Assembly: GCF_002879865.1 (NCBI RefSeq) | Contig: NZ_PNXY01000021.1 | Span: 62,001 to 126,000 of the forward strand | DNA: 64,000 bases | Origin: Paraburkholderia rhynchosiae | Lineage (GTDB): Bacteria > Pseudomonadota > Gammaproteobacteria > Burkholderiales > Burkholderiaceae | Direction of reading: 5' to 3' | Shown: piece after piece, positions 9,101 to 17,836 of the stretch | Position numbering within the stretch: position 1 is the stretch's first letter | Layout: each line of letters opens with the position of its first letter | Position numbers and translations under genes: made by a program | Notes under the pieces: model-generated | What the model was told of the DNA's origin: nothing | The model's database searches: none | What the model saw: the letters and a program-made list of their open reading frames with translations, nothing else

Positions 9101-9265
9101 GGTGATGATGGTCATCACCTTGACCGTGAAAGCTGGATCTTCCGCCCGGCCTAACTTGAAGAACGAAATGAGCCCGGCGAGAGAGATCAGGCAGATCAGG
9201 AACAGGGTGACCGAGCCCTCGCGTACGGCGAGCGCTGAGAGATTGAAACGGCGGCTTTCGCTCAC
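6128..9265 (-). CDS. RND-family multidrug efflux transporter (inner-membrane pump)
   Basis: 1045-residue trimeric proton-driven pump of the resistance-nodulation-division family. It takes small molecules from periplasm or inner membrane and passes them through adaptor and channel to the outside. Seen: TM1 near residues 18-36, a first large periplasmic loop, TM2-TM6 with the proton-relay motif GLLVDDAIIAIEMM (Asp pair near 405-407, as in AcrB), a second periplasmic loop and a C-terminal TM block (AITLLIIILQVRS onward). The family subgroup is the one with an N-terminal RFNLSALAVREG rather than the AcrB start. The start codon overlaps the adaptor stop by 4 bp (ATGA), so the two are translationally coupled. 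Together with the TetR regulator and outer-membrane channel it forms a full tripartite system. Confidence 0.95.
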   Translation of the reverse strand: MSESRRFNLSALAVREGSVTLFLICLISLAGLISFFKLGRAEDPAFTVKVMTIITAWPGATAQEMQDQVADKLEKRMQELRWYDRTETYTRPGLAFTTLTLLDSTPPSEVQEQFYQARKKVGDEAGNLPSGVIGPMVNDEYADVTFALFALKAKGEPQRLLVRDAETLRQRLLQVPGVKKVNIIGEQSERIYVEFSHDRLATLGVSPQDIFSALNGQNALTPAGSIETKGPEVFIRLDGAFDEIQKIRDTPVVTQGRTLKLSDIATVTRGYEDPATFMVRNGGEPALLLGIVMRDGWNGLDLGKALDSEVGAINAGLPLGMGLTKVTDQAVNIHSAVDEFMVKFFAALLVVMLVCFVSMGWRVGVVVAAAVPLTLAAVFIVMAATGKNFDRITLGSLILALGLLVDDAIIAIEMMVVKMEEGYSRIAASAYAWSHTAAPMLAGTLVTAVGFMPNGFARSTAGEYTSNMFWIVGIALIASWVVAVVFTPYLGVKLLPALKKVDGGHDALYDTPRYNRFRQVLERVITRKWLVAGSVVGLFVIAVLGMGVVKKQFFPISDRPEVLVEVQMPYGTSINETSAATAKVEAWLAKQQEARIVTAYVGQGAPRFYLAMGPELPDPSFAKIVVRTDSQDQRDALEQRLRQAIAGGLAPEARVRVTQLVFGPYSPFPVAYRVTGPDPDKLRKIAADVQQVMDVSPMMRTVNTDWGTRTPTLHFTLQQDRLQALGLSSSAVAQQLQFLLSGVPVTAVREDIRSVQVVARSAGDIRLNTARIGDFTLAGANGQRIPLSQVGKVEVRMEEPIMRRRDRTPTVTVRGDIADGLQPPDVSTAISKQLQPIIDKLPGGYRIEQAGSIEESGKATKAMLPLFPIMLAITLLIIILQVRSISAMVMVFLTSPLGLIGVVPTLLLFRQPFGINALVGLIALSGILMRNTLILIGQIHHNEQAGLHPFHAVVEATVQRARPVILTALAAILAFIPLTHSVFWGTLAYTLIGGTFAGTVLTLVFLPAMYCIWFKIRPDSGSRFAAENRDEHESSRQVDLSLRDQ

Positions 9266-10425
9266 GGATGGACTCCCGCAGTTGCAACAGTCGCAACAGT
9301 TGCGGCACTTGCGGCACTTGCGGCACTTGCGGCACTTGCGGCCGCCTGGCCCGCTATCCGGACCGGCTCGCCGTCGTGCAGCAGGTGTGCGCCGAGCGCG
9401 ACGATCCGGTCGCCCCGTTCGAGCTGACCGGTGATCAGAGCGGCATCGTCATCCAGATGCTGAACTGCAACGCGCCGCCACGAAACCTTCGCTGGCTCCC
9501 CACTGATAACCCATACCCCTGGCCCCTTGCCGGCATCGAAGAGGGAGCCGATCGGCACCTGCAAGCCGCCTTGCGTCGATGCTGGTCCGGTCTGGATCTG
9601 GATCGTAACCGTGGTGCCCAACGGTGCGTTGGCCAGCTCCCCCTCTAACACATACCGCGCCTCGAACGTACGGGTCAGTCGATCCGCAGCATTCGAGAGT
9701 TGTCGGAGTTTGGCCGGAAGGCTAACGCCCTGTTTGCCGAAGAGCGTGGCTTGCCCAACCGAACCGACGGCAGGGCGTATCGTTTCCGGCAGTTCGATAA
9801 CGGCCTCGCGACTTCCGGCGTGGGCGAGGCGCACCACGGTTTGTCCAGCGTTGACGACCTGGCCGGGTTCGGCCAGCGTTTCCACGACGACGCCGTCGCC
9901 ATCGGCCACCAGCTCTGCGTAGCCGCTCGCATTGCGGGCAACGTCGGCCTGGGCTTCCGCCGCATTGAGCTGGGCTTTGGCTGCATCCGCTGCAGCCTTG
10001 ATCTGGTCGTAGGCCGAGGCCGATATTGCACCGGTTCCGCGCAGATCGCGGTAACGGAGTTCGTCTTCCGCCGTCTGCTGGGCCCGCGCTCGCGCGGCGG
10101 CGACCGCCTCCTGTTGTGCATGTGCCGCGAGCTTCAGATCGACGGGATCGATCCGCATGAGCGGCTGCCCGCGTCTGACGGTTTGCCCGGTGTCCACGAG
10201 CCGCTCCAGCACCTTGCCGGCGACGCGAAACCCCAGGTCGCTCTGCACCCGGGCGGCTACGGTTCCCGTGAAGGTGCGTGAGGCAGGGATTGCTCCCTGA
10301 ACGATGGCAGCGCGCACCAGCGGAGCCTCGGTGCGCGGATCGGAATGTGCTTTTTCGCCGCAAGCGACTAACGCAAACGGCAATGCACAGACGACTGTAG
10401 ATGTAACGAGGCGACGCCGGAGCAT
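9262..10425 (-). CDS. RND efflux periplasmic adaptor (membrane-fusion lipoprotein)
   Basis: 387-residue adaptor linking the RND pump to the outer-membrane channel. It has a lipoprotein signal with Cys22 in LVAC, a lipoyl half-motif (DLGFRVAGKVLERLVDTGQTV), an alpha-helical hairpin rich in Ala/Gln, the second lipoyl half (GDGVVVETLAEPGQVVNAGQ) and the beta-barrel domain. The C-terminus after about residue 360 is an Ala/Ser/Thr tail (AASAASAAS, then ATVATVAT) encoded by 9-bp tandem repeats at 9282-9344. Its promoter region carries one of two matching TetR-type operators (10471-10494). It overlaps the pump gene by 4 bp. Confidence 0.94.
   Translation of the reverse strand: MLRRRLVTSTVVCALPFALVACGEKAHSDPRTEAPLVRAAIVQGAIPASRTFTGTVAARVQSDLGFRVAGKVLERLVDTGQTVRRGQPLMRIDPVDLKLAAHAQQEAVAAARARAQQTAEDELRYRDLRGTGAISASAYDQIKAAADAAKAQLNAAEAQADVARNASGYAELVADGDGVVVETLAEPGQVVNAGQTVVRLAHAGSREAVIELPETIRPAVGSVGQATLFGKQGVSLPAKLRQLSNAADRLTRTFEARYVLEGELANAPLGTTVTIQIQTGPASTQGGLQVPIGSLFDAGKGPGVWVISGEPAKVSWRRVAVQHLDDDAALITGQLERGDRIVALGAHLLHDGEPVRIAGQAAASAASAASAASAATVATVATAGVHP
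9282..9344. repeat. 9-bp tandem repeat inside the adaptor gene
   Basis: Plus-strand units: TTGCAACAG, TCGCAACAG, then four identical TTGCGGCAC (9300-9335) and a final TTGCGGCCG. As the unit is a multiple of three, changes in copy number lengthen or shorten the Ala-rich tail without a frameshift. Confidence 0.9.
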
Positions 10426-10458
10426 GGAAGTCCCATTGACGAGGTAATCGGGACCCCC

Positions 10459-10494
10459 ATTCTGGTACTTGTGACCAAATTAGTCAACAGTCAC
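10459..10494 (-). promoter_or_regulatory. Promoter and TetR-type operator of the adaptor-pump operon
   Basis: Minus-strand -35 TTGACT (10482-10487), 17-bp spacer, -10 CAGAAT (10459-10464). The 24-bp element GTGAC-N14-GTCAC at 10471-10494 covers the -35 and most of the spacer. The same GTGAC-N14-GTCAC element recurs at 11171-11194 on the other side of the regulator gene, which supports both as binding sites. Confidence 0.65.
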
Positions 10495-10513
10495 AATCGC
10501 CCGGAGCCATGCA

Positions 10514-11131
10514 TTACGGGGACAAACTGCGGAGCACCAGCCCGGACAGCTTCGCCGGCGCCTCTTCGGTGTAATCGAAACTATGTTGCAGCAGCAGCGG
10601 GTGGAGGTAAGGGCGCATTACCAGGTAGATCGCCATCGCGGTTTCATCGAGGGGCGTTTTGCGCTCGAAGTCTCCGTTCTGCCGGCCCTCCTGCAAGATG
10701 TCATGAAGCAGCTTCTGGATGCGTTCCTCATAGGCGTGGGCCGCCTGCCAGTGCCCGATTGCGGCCGCGGCGGCGATTTCATGCAGCTTGCGTTCACTGA
10801 AGAACAGGCGAAGGCCTGCGTCGACGAGGGTTTTGAACATCCGCCGCAGCTTCTCAGGCGGCCGGTCGGCCGCGACCACGGCCGCTTTAACCTCGGCTTC
10901 GATCTCGCGCAGGCAGTTCGCGCAGATCATCTCGCCAATGGCTTGCTTGGACTCGAAGAACTTGTAGATGTAGGCCTTGGAAAAGCCGATAGCCTTGGCG
11001 AGGTCAGAGACGGTCGTCTTCTCGTAACCATAGCGGCTGAAGTGCTCGGTGGCAGCGGCAACGATCTGATCTCGCACCTCATGGTCGGCCGGGCCACGGG
11101 CCGAAACGGGATAGGTGATGACATTTTTCAT
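10514..11131 (-). CDS. TetR-family transcriptional regulator of the efflux genes
   Basis: 205-residue repressor. I use the ATG at 11131 (MKNVITYPV); an upstream TTG at 11170 is unlikely because it would put the start inside the operator region. The N-terminal helix-turn-helix lies at about residues 36-60 (EKTTVSDLAKAIGFSKAYIY), typical TetR; the C-terminal ligand domain contains CANCLREIEAEV. It lies between the adaptor-pump genes (same strand, downstream) and the channel gene (divergent). Matching 24-bp operators on both sides imply that it represses both units and itself. The ligand is unknown. Confidence 0.92.
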   Translation of the reverse strand: MKNVITYPVSARGPADHEVRDQIVAAATEHFSRYGYEKTTVSDLAKAIGFSKAYIYKFFESKQAIGEMICANCLREIEAEVKAAVVAADRPPEKLRRMFKTLVDAGLRLFFSERKLHEIAAAAAIGHWQAAHAYEERIQKLLHDILQEGRQNGDFERKTPLDETAMAIYLVMRPYLHPLLLQHSFDYTEEAPAKLSGLVLRSLSP

Positions 11132-11159
11132 GGGGTCCAGCTTACCGCCAGTCGGAAAA

Positions 11160-11194
11160 TTGAACAACAAGTGACTAAACTATATTATAGTCAC
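11160..11194 (+). promoter_or_regulatory. Promoter and TetR-type operator between tetR and the channel gene
   Basis: Plus-strand -35 TTGAAC (11160-11165), 17-bp spacer, -10 TATTAT (11183-11188). A perfect inverted repeat GTGACTA-N10-TAGTCAC (11171-11194) covers the -10. It has the same size and outer halves as the element at 10471-10494. Confidence 0.75.
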
Positions 11195-11224
11195 ACCGAC
11201 TTACTTCTCCCACGCTGGAACGCC

Positions 11225-12685
11225 ATGCTGCCAAAACGCACCCTTGCCACGTTCATTGTTGCCGGCTTTTTAGCGGGCTGCGCTGTCGGGCCTGACTATG
11301 CCCGGCCGGACACGCCCATGCCGGACCGGTTTCTTGGCCAGGCGGCGGTAGATCAACGGCATGCCGCCTCCAGCGCAGATCTGCTTGCATGGTGGACGGG
11401 TTTCGGCGATCCGCAACTCACGCGGTTCGTCACGCTAGCCCTGCAGCAGAATCTGGATCTCGCGCAGGCGTCCGCTCGCGTCGTTCAGGCGCGAGCGGGA
11501 CTTGGCGCGGCAAATGCCGCGTTGGCGCCGTCGGGCAGCGTCAGCGGCGAGGCGGCAAGAGCTTACCAATCCGTAGAAACGCCCTTGGGGCAAGTCTTGA
11601 ATTCGAGGCCCGGTTTCGATCGCTATGGCAATGCTTATGAAGTGAATCTCGGCGCGAGCTGGGAAGTGGACGTATTCGGAAGTCTGCGCCGCGGACGAGA
11701 AGCGGCACTTGCCGAATATCAGGCCACAGAAGCAGGTGCGGTGGCGACGCGGTTGGCTGTGGCCGCTCAAACCGCCGACATCTATATCAGCATCCGTGGA
11801 TTGCAGACTCGTCTCGACGTTGCCCGACGGCAGGTGCGCACGCAACAGGAACTGCTTTCAACCATCAACCTTCTGTATGGCAAAGGTTTGGCCGCCGAAC
11901 TTCAGGTGAGACAGGCCGAAGGTGCGCTCGCCCAGGTTCGCGCGTCTGTTCCGGTCCTCGAGGCCGGTCTGGACGCGGCCATGAACGCGCTCGATGTGAT
12001 GCTCGGCTCGACGCCGGGCACGCATCGGGACGAGCTAGCCGACGTGGGTGTGATTCCCGCCGCTCCGCAGATTGGAGCTACCGGGTCGCCGGGTGAACTA
12101 CTTAGACGGCGGCCGGATCTGATTGCCGCCGAGCGCCGCCTTGCGGCATCGAATGCACGGATCGGCGTTGCCATCGCCGAGTATTACCCGAAGCTCTCTC
12201 TGAGTGGACTGATTGGCAGCGCGACGTCATTGTCTGGTGCCAATCTGTTCACCGGCGGTGCGAGTCAGGCTGCCGGCGTACTCGGTCTGCGCTGGCGTCT
12301 GTTCGATTTCGGCCGCATCAATGCGCAGATCGATGAGGCCAAGGGCCAGCGGGCAGAGATGCTGGCCGCCTACCGCCTGGCCGTGCTGCGGGCAACCGAG
12401 GACGTCGAGAACGCTTTTTCCGCCCTCATCAAGCGGGAGGAACAGGCGGCGGTGCTCGGCGGAGGAGTGGACTCGCTCAGCCGCGCACGAGGCGCTTCGT
12501 TTGCGGCCTATCAAAAAGGTGTCGTCAGTCTGATCGAAGTTCTGCAAGCTGACGAAAACCTCTTGCGTGCCTCCGATTCGCGAGCACAGGCTCAAACGGA
12601 ATCAGCGCGCGCAGCGGTCGCTGCGTTTAAGGCACTCGGTGGTGGTTGGCAACCCGGTCAGTCCGATGCGGTTGCAACCAGGTAA
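11225..12685 (+). CDS. Outer-membrane efflux channel lipoprotein (NodT/OprM type)
   Basis: 486-residue TolC-like trimeric channel, the outer-membrane part of the RND system. I start at the ATG at 11225: it opens a lipoprotein signal, with Cys19 in LAGC followed by the family hallmark AVGPDYARP. An open frame extends far upstream but covers the divergent regulator gene. Two repeated coiled-coil/beta units are recognisable, including NLDLAQASARVVQARAGLG, LLRRRPDLIAAERRLAASNARIGVA and the second-half LRATEDVENAFSAL. Transcribed divergently from the tetR gene with its promoter overlapped by the 11171-11194 operator. Confidence 0.95.
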   Translation: MLPKRTLATFIVAGFLAGCAVGPDYARPDTPMPDRFLGQAAVDQRHAASSADLLAWWTGFGDPQLTRFVTLALQQNLDLAQASARVVQARAGLGAANAALAPSGSVSGEAARAYQSVETPLGQVLNSRPGFDRYGNAYEVNLGASWEVDVFGSLRRGREAALAEYQATEAGAVATRLAVAAQTADIYISIRGLQTRLDVARRQVRTQQELLSTINLLYGKGLAAELQVRQAEGALAQVRASVPVLEAGLDAAMNALDVMLGSTPGTHRDELADVGVIPAAPQIGATGSPGELLRRRPDLIAAERRLAASNARIGVAIAEYYPKLSLSGLIGSATSLSGANLFTGGASQAAGVLGLRWRLFDFGRINAQIDEAKGQRAEMLAAYRLAVLRATEDVENAFSALIKREEQAAVLGGGVDSLSRARGASFAAYQKGVVSLIEVLQADENLLRASDSRAQAQTESARAAVAAFKALGGGWQPGQSDAVATR

Positions 12686-12953
12686 CGACAGTGCGGGCCA
12701 ACGTCTTCGAAAGCGACTTGTGCGGCAAGTTGGTCCCTTGATCAAGTTCGACTAGTTGATCGTGATCGTAGATCTCGACGCCATCCTGCCTCGTGAAAAA
12801 AGGGCAGCCACTCTTTGATTGAACGGCGGGCGCCGCCGGCGGTCGAGGTCTGCTTCCAAAGTACAGCGGCTATTCAGTCCCGTTAGTCGCTCGGCGTGTC
12901 ATCGGCCGAGCAGACGACGTTCACCGGCCACAAGATGTCAGTCCGGTTCTTCG

Positions 12954-13739
12954 TCATCCTTTGCCGAGTGGCGGCCGACCGGGGAATCCCGCCATATTGC
13001 TCAACTGGGCAAGTTCATTCGCCGCCGCGCGCAGCGGTACCGAGTACTCGTGAATCTTCTCAGCGGTCAGCCGCACCCGCGGACCGGCCAAACTGATAAC
13101 GCCGACGCAGCGCGAGCCACTTACCACGGGCGCCGCCACTGCGGACATGCGCGGAGCGAATACCTCGTCGATCATCGCGTAACCACGCACGCGTGCAGCG
13201 TGCAGGAAACCCAGCAGCGCTTTGATTGTCGTCGGCGCGTTGGGTCCGAACTCATTCGGCTGTCCGAAGCCTTGCTTCAAAACTAGTGCGATCGCCTGTT
13301 CGTCGGTCATCGTCATGAGCCACGCGTGTCCGGTCGACGTGCATGAAAGTCGTGCTGCCTGGCCCATATCGGGATCGTAGCGAAAGCCGATGCGCTGTCC
13401 ATCCGCCTTACCCACCCAGATAATTGCCTCGCCGTCCACCAGCGACAGTCGCGCCAGTTCACCGGTCTGAGCGGCGACGCGTTCGATGATGGGCTGGGCG
13501 ATGTCTGCGATGCCGGTAAGGCTCAGGAATTCGAGCCCGTTCGACGTCATGCGCATCGTCAGAATATAGCGGCTGTGATCGACCAGTTGCCTGACATACC
13601 CGCCGTCGACGAGTTCGGTGAGCACGCGGTGGCACGTGCTGCGCGGCAGGGACAAGGCGTCGGCAATGGCCACAAGGCCTGCGCCTTCGCCTTGCGACGC
13701 CAGCAGATCGAGAATTCTCAGGCCGTTTTTGAGGGACAT
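12954..13739 (-). CDS. IclR-family transcriptional regulator
   Basis: 261-residue regulator; ATG at 13739 (MSLKNGLRILDLL) matches the family start, better than upstream in-frame codons that run into the divergent promoter. The N-terminal winged helix (GLVAIADALSLPRSTCHRVLTELVDGGYVRQ) is followed by an effector-binding GAF-like domain (LARLSLVDGEAIIWVGKADGQ ... AVAAPVVSGSRCVGVISLAGP). It is divergent from an MHS transporter gene that is followed by a dehydroquinase gene, so it probably controls uptake and use of quinate, shikimate or a related aromatic precursor. A 15-bp palindrome in the shared promoter region is a likely operator. Confidence 0.92.
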   Translation of the reverse strand: MSLKNGLRILDLLASQGEGAGLVAIADALSLPRSTCHRVLTELVDGGYVRQLVDHSRYILTMRMTSNGLEFLSLTGIADIAQPIIERVAAQTGELARLSLVDGEAIIWVGKADGQRIGFRYDPDMGQAARLSCTSTGHAWLMTMTDEQAIALVLKQGFGQPNEFGPNAPTTIKALLGFLHAARVRGYAMIDEVFAPRMSAVAAPVVSGSRCVGVISLAGPRVRLTAEKIHEYSVPLRAAANELAQLSNMAGFPGRPPLGKG

Positions 13740-13769
13740 TTCTCGCGGACTTTTACGATGTGAAATGCA

Positions 13770-13835
13770 GTTCCGGTGCGGAACGCGCCGCCGGTGCAGC
13801 GCAAACAATAGCATCTGTTCGTCGCCAGAACGAAC
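13770..13835. promoter_or_regulatory. Candidate IclR operators in the divergent promoter region
   Basis: Perfect 15-bp palindrome GTTCCG-GTG-CGGAAC at 13770-13784, the size typical of IclR-family sites, and a second inverted pair GTTCG (13817-13821) / CGAAC (13831-13835). Both lie between the two start codons. Binding is inferred. Confidence 0.55.
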
Positions 13836-13864
13836 GTTTCAACATCGAGAATTCAGGAGACAAC

Positions 13865-15208
13865 ATGTCATTTTTTGCTGATTCAGACCTCGCCGCGCAA
13901 GAGCAGTCCGCGCAGGCGCAGCTGATGGCGCGTCGGGCGGTGGCCGGCGCAACCGTCGGTACAGCGCTCGAGTGGTTCGACTTCGCGCTGTATGGCGTGG
14001 TCGCCGCCACGATCTTTCCGAAACTGTTTTTCCCGTCGCTCGACCCAACCGCCTCGCTGCTCGCGTCGCTGGCGAGCTTCTGGGCCGGGCTCGCCGCACG
14101 GCCGCTGGGCGCGGTGATCTGCGGGATGCTCGGCGACCGTTGGGGACGCCGCAAACTGATGCTGGTCACCGTGTCGGTGATGGGCGTGTCGTCGTTCCTG
14201 ATGGGGCTGCTGCCCACCTATCACCAGGTGGGCATCCTGGCACCGACGTTGCTGGTGTCGCTGCGCATCATTCAGGGTTTTGCGCTTGGCGGCGAATCGA
14301 CCGGCGCGCAACTGATGGCGGTGGAGCATGCGTCTGCTAACCGACGTGGTTGGTATTCGGGCCTGCTTGGCATTTGCTCCCCACTCAGCCAGATTCTCGC
14401 CAATTTCTCGCTCTTTACGCTGGCTGCCCTGCTTTCGTCGAATGACTTTGATTCCTGGGGATGGCGGGTTCCGTTCCTCGCAAGCTTTGTCCTTGTGCTG
14501 CTGGGCATCTACATCCGCAGAAAGGTTAGCGAGACACCGGCCTTCGAGGCACTCAGGAAGAGTGGCTCGCCCACACGCGCCGCCAATCCGCTGGGCACCG
14601 TCTTCAAATATCACTGGCGCACCGCGCTTCGCCTGACGCTGTTCTTCTGCGGCCCGGCCGCGCTGTTTTATCTGATCGTGGTTTTCTCGCTCAGCTACCT
14701 GACGAAACACCTCGGCGTACCCAAGCAGACCGGTTTCATGCTGTTGATGGTTGCGAATGTCTGCGCCATCGGCGGCGCGCTGGCGGGCGGCTATCTGAGC
14801 GATCGGATCGGACGCAAACGTGCGCTGATGATCGGCTCGTTCTGCACGCTAATCTGCTGCCTGATCTACTTTCCGATTCTCAACCAGAACTCGATCGCCA
14901 TGACGATGGGCGTGATGGGCGCGTTCCTCGGCTTCACACAGTTCCAGAGTGGCATCCAGCCAGTCTGGTTCGCCGAGTCCTTTCCGACCGAGGCGCGCTA
15001 CACGGGGTCCGCACTGTCGTACTCTGGAGCCAACCTGCTCACTGGCGGGCCGATGCCGATTGTCGCTGTGGCGCTGCTTAATGTTTTTCACGGTTCCCCT
15101 TGGGCCATCGTAGCTGTTTGCGGCTCGCTGAATCTGCTCTCCTTCCTCATGATCGCGATATCCCGGGAAACCAGAGGCGTCGCCCTGGAACGCTCCTCTA
15201 CACATTGA
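13865..15208 (+). CDS. MFS transporter, metabolite:H+ symporter (MHS) family
   Basis: 447-residue inner-membrane symporter with about 12 membrane segments. The ATG at 13865 (MSFFADSDL) has AGGAG six bases upstream. Seen: TALEWFDFALYG in TM1, typical of the MHS group (ShiA, KgtP, ProP relatives), the loop motif GMLGDRWGRRKLM between TM2 and TM3, RIIQGFALGGESTGAQ in TM4/5, and the second-half repeat GGYLSDRIGRKRALM. Four bases separate it from a dehydroquinase gene and an IclR regulator is divergent, so quinate or shikimate is the best guess for the substrate; this is from context, not from the protein itself. Confidence 0.9.
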   Translation: MSFFADSDLAAQEQSAQAQLMARRAVAGATVGTALEWFDFALYGVVAATIFPKLFFPSLDPTASLLASLASFWAGLAARPLGAVICGMLGDRWGRRKLMLVTVSVMGVSSFLMGLLPTYHQVGILAPTLLVSLRIIQGFALGGESTGAQLMAVEHASANRRGWYSGLLGICSPLSQILANFSLFTLAALLSSNDFDSWGWRVPFLASFVLVLLGIYIRRKVSETPAFEALRKSGSPTRAANPLGTVFKYHWRTALRLTLFFCGPAALFYLIVVFSLSYLTKHLGVPKQTGFMLLMVANVCAIGGALAGGYLSDRIGRKRALMIGSFCTLICCLIYFPILNQNSIAMTMGVMGAFLGFTQFQSGIQPVWFAESFPTEARYTGSALSYSGANLLTGGPMPIVAVALLNVFHGSPWAIVAVCGSLNLLSFLMIAISRETRGVALERSSTH

Positions 15209-15212
15209 AACC

Positions 15213-15659
15213 ATGACTCGCAAACTCTACATCCTCAATGGCTCCAACCTGAACATGCTGGGCGCAAGGGAGCCTCACATTTACGGCAGCACCACGCTGA
15301 AGGACATCGAACAGAACTGCCTGGCACTCGCAGAGGCGCTCAAGTTCGACTGCGTATTCCGTCAGACCAACAGCGAAAGCGAACTGATCGACTGGATCCA
15401 GGAAGCGTTCGTGCAGGACGCCGCGCTGATCATCAATCCGGCCGGCTTTTCGTTCGGTCGGATTTCGGTGCTCGACGCAGTGAAGCTCCTCCGCCGGCCG
15501 GTAGTGGAATTGCACATCACCAACATTCACAAGCGTTCGGAAGAATATCGTCACTCGACGATCTCGGTCGCGGCCACCGCAGTGATCTGTGGGGCGGGGG
15601 CGAACGGATATTTGCTTGCGATCCGCGCGATTGAAGATCTGTGGGGCAACCAGACTTGA
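15213..15659 (+). CDS. aroQ: Type II 3-dehydroquinate dehydratase, divergent paralogue
   Basis: 148-residue dodecameric-type dehydroquinase interconverting 3-dehydroquinate and 3-dehydroshikimate. Alignment by eye with the M. tuberculosis enzyme is ungapped through position 103: Asn12, Arg19, Tyr24, Asn75, Gly78, Asp88 and His101 are all present. Position 81, His in the usual motif (T-H-T-S), is Phe here (FSFGRISVLD), so one substrate-contact residue is replaced. Coupling to an MHS transporter (4-base gap) and IclR regulator points to catabolic use of quinate or shikimate rather than aromatic biosynthesis. A biosynthetic aroQ is expected elsewhere in the genome. Confidence 0.88.
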   Translation: MTRKLYILNGSNLNMLGAREPHIYGSTTLKDIEQNCLALAEALKFDCVFRQTNSESELIDWIQEAFVQDAALIINPAGFSFGRISVLDAVKLLRRPVVELHITNIHKRSEEYRHSTISVAATAVICGAGANGYLLAIRAIEDLWGNQT

Positions 15660-15726
15660 GCCGGTCCCTCAATTTACGAAACGCGCGGGCTCCCTGAGGG
15701 AGTCCGCTTCAGCCGACTTGCGCGTA

Positions 15727-15882
15727 TCAAGCATCGGCTGAATCCGAAAAGCAGACCGGTCGTTCGAGTGACCGTTGCATGGTTCTGGCGAGTGCCAGAA
15801 ACTGGTGGATATCCTGCATTGGAGCGCGCTTGTCCGAACGCATGCTGAAGACGTTGGCGAACGTCCGCGCTTCGCCTGCCAT
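15727..15882 (-). CDS. Short unrecognised ORF, possible gene remnant
   Basis: 51 codons from ATG at 15882 (MAGEARTFANVFSMRSDKR) to TGA at 15727-15729, ending VCFSDSADA. The frame stays open further upstream (SYLKAGGARC) until it runs into the 3' end of the ABC-F gene in another frame. The composition looks protein-like, so it may be the tail of a lost gene, but I recognise no family and see no Shine-Dalgarno. Confidence 0.3.
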   Translation of the reverse strand: MAGEARTFANVFSMRSDKRAPMQDIHQFLALARTMQRSLERPVCFSDSADA

Positions 15883-15911
15883 GCAACGCGCGCCGCCCGC
15901 CTTGAGGTAAC

Positions 15912-17591
<1,680 letters not shown>

Positions 17592-17724
17592 AGGGGGCTA
17601 CTTCGGGGAGGATTGGCATGATAGCCGACCGGACGTGCAGGGCTGTTTCTTTTCTGATCCGCTTGCGCTTTGCGGCACCCATCTCGGCGCGGCCTGCGCG
17701 CGGACAGCGGCCAGGATACGATTT

Positions 17725-17741
17725 GTCCACGTAACGTGGAC
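17725..17741. repeat. Perfect 17-bp palindrome
   Basis: GTCCACGT-A-ACGTGGAC, 8-bp arms around one base, 134 bases upstream of the ABC-F start. Its size fits a dimeric regulator site, but no adjacent regulator gene claims it. Confidence 0.7.
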
Positions 17742-17836
17742 GGGTGCGAAATTCTGGACGCCCGACTTTTTCTACTGGATCGAATTGATGAGACGCCTTG
17801 TTCCACAAGGCTGACAGAGGCGTCTTGGAACCCCCG

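Noticed and set aside
11132..11170. TTG at 11170 as start of the tetR-like gene
   Set aside because: It would place the start at the edge of the operator and within the -35 of the divergent promoter; the ATG at 11131 fits the family.
10583..11224. Long plus-strand open frame in phase with the outer-membrane channel gene, doubling as an N-terminal extension
   Set aside because: It runs antisense through the tetR-like gene; the lipoprotein signal and AVGPDY hallmark start at 11225, and a promoter lies at 11160-11188.
12686..12953. Possible gene remnant between the channel gene and iclR (minus strand, reading EIYDHDQLVELDQGTNL)
   Set aside because: The frame continues antisense into the channel gene, has no start and matches no family I know.
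15660..15726. Terminator hairpin after aroQ (GGGCTCCC / GGGAGTCC)
   Set aside because: The stem has a mismatch and there is no T-run on the plus strand.
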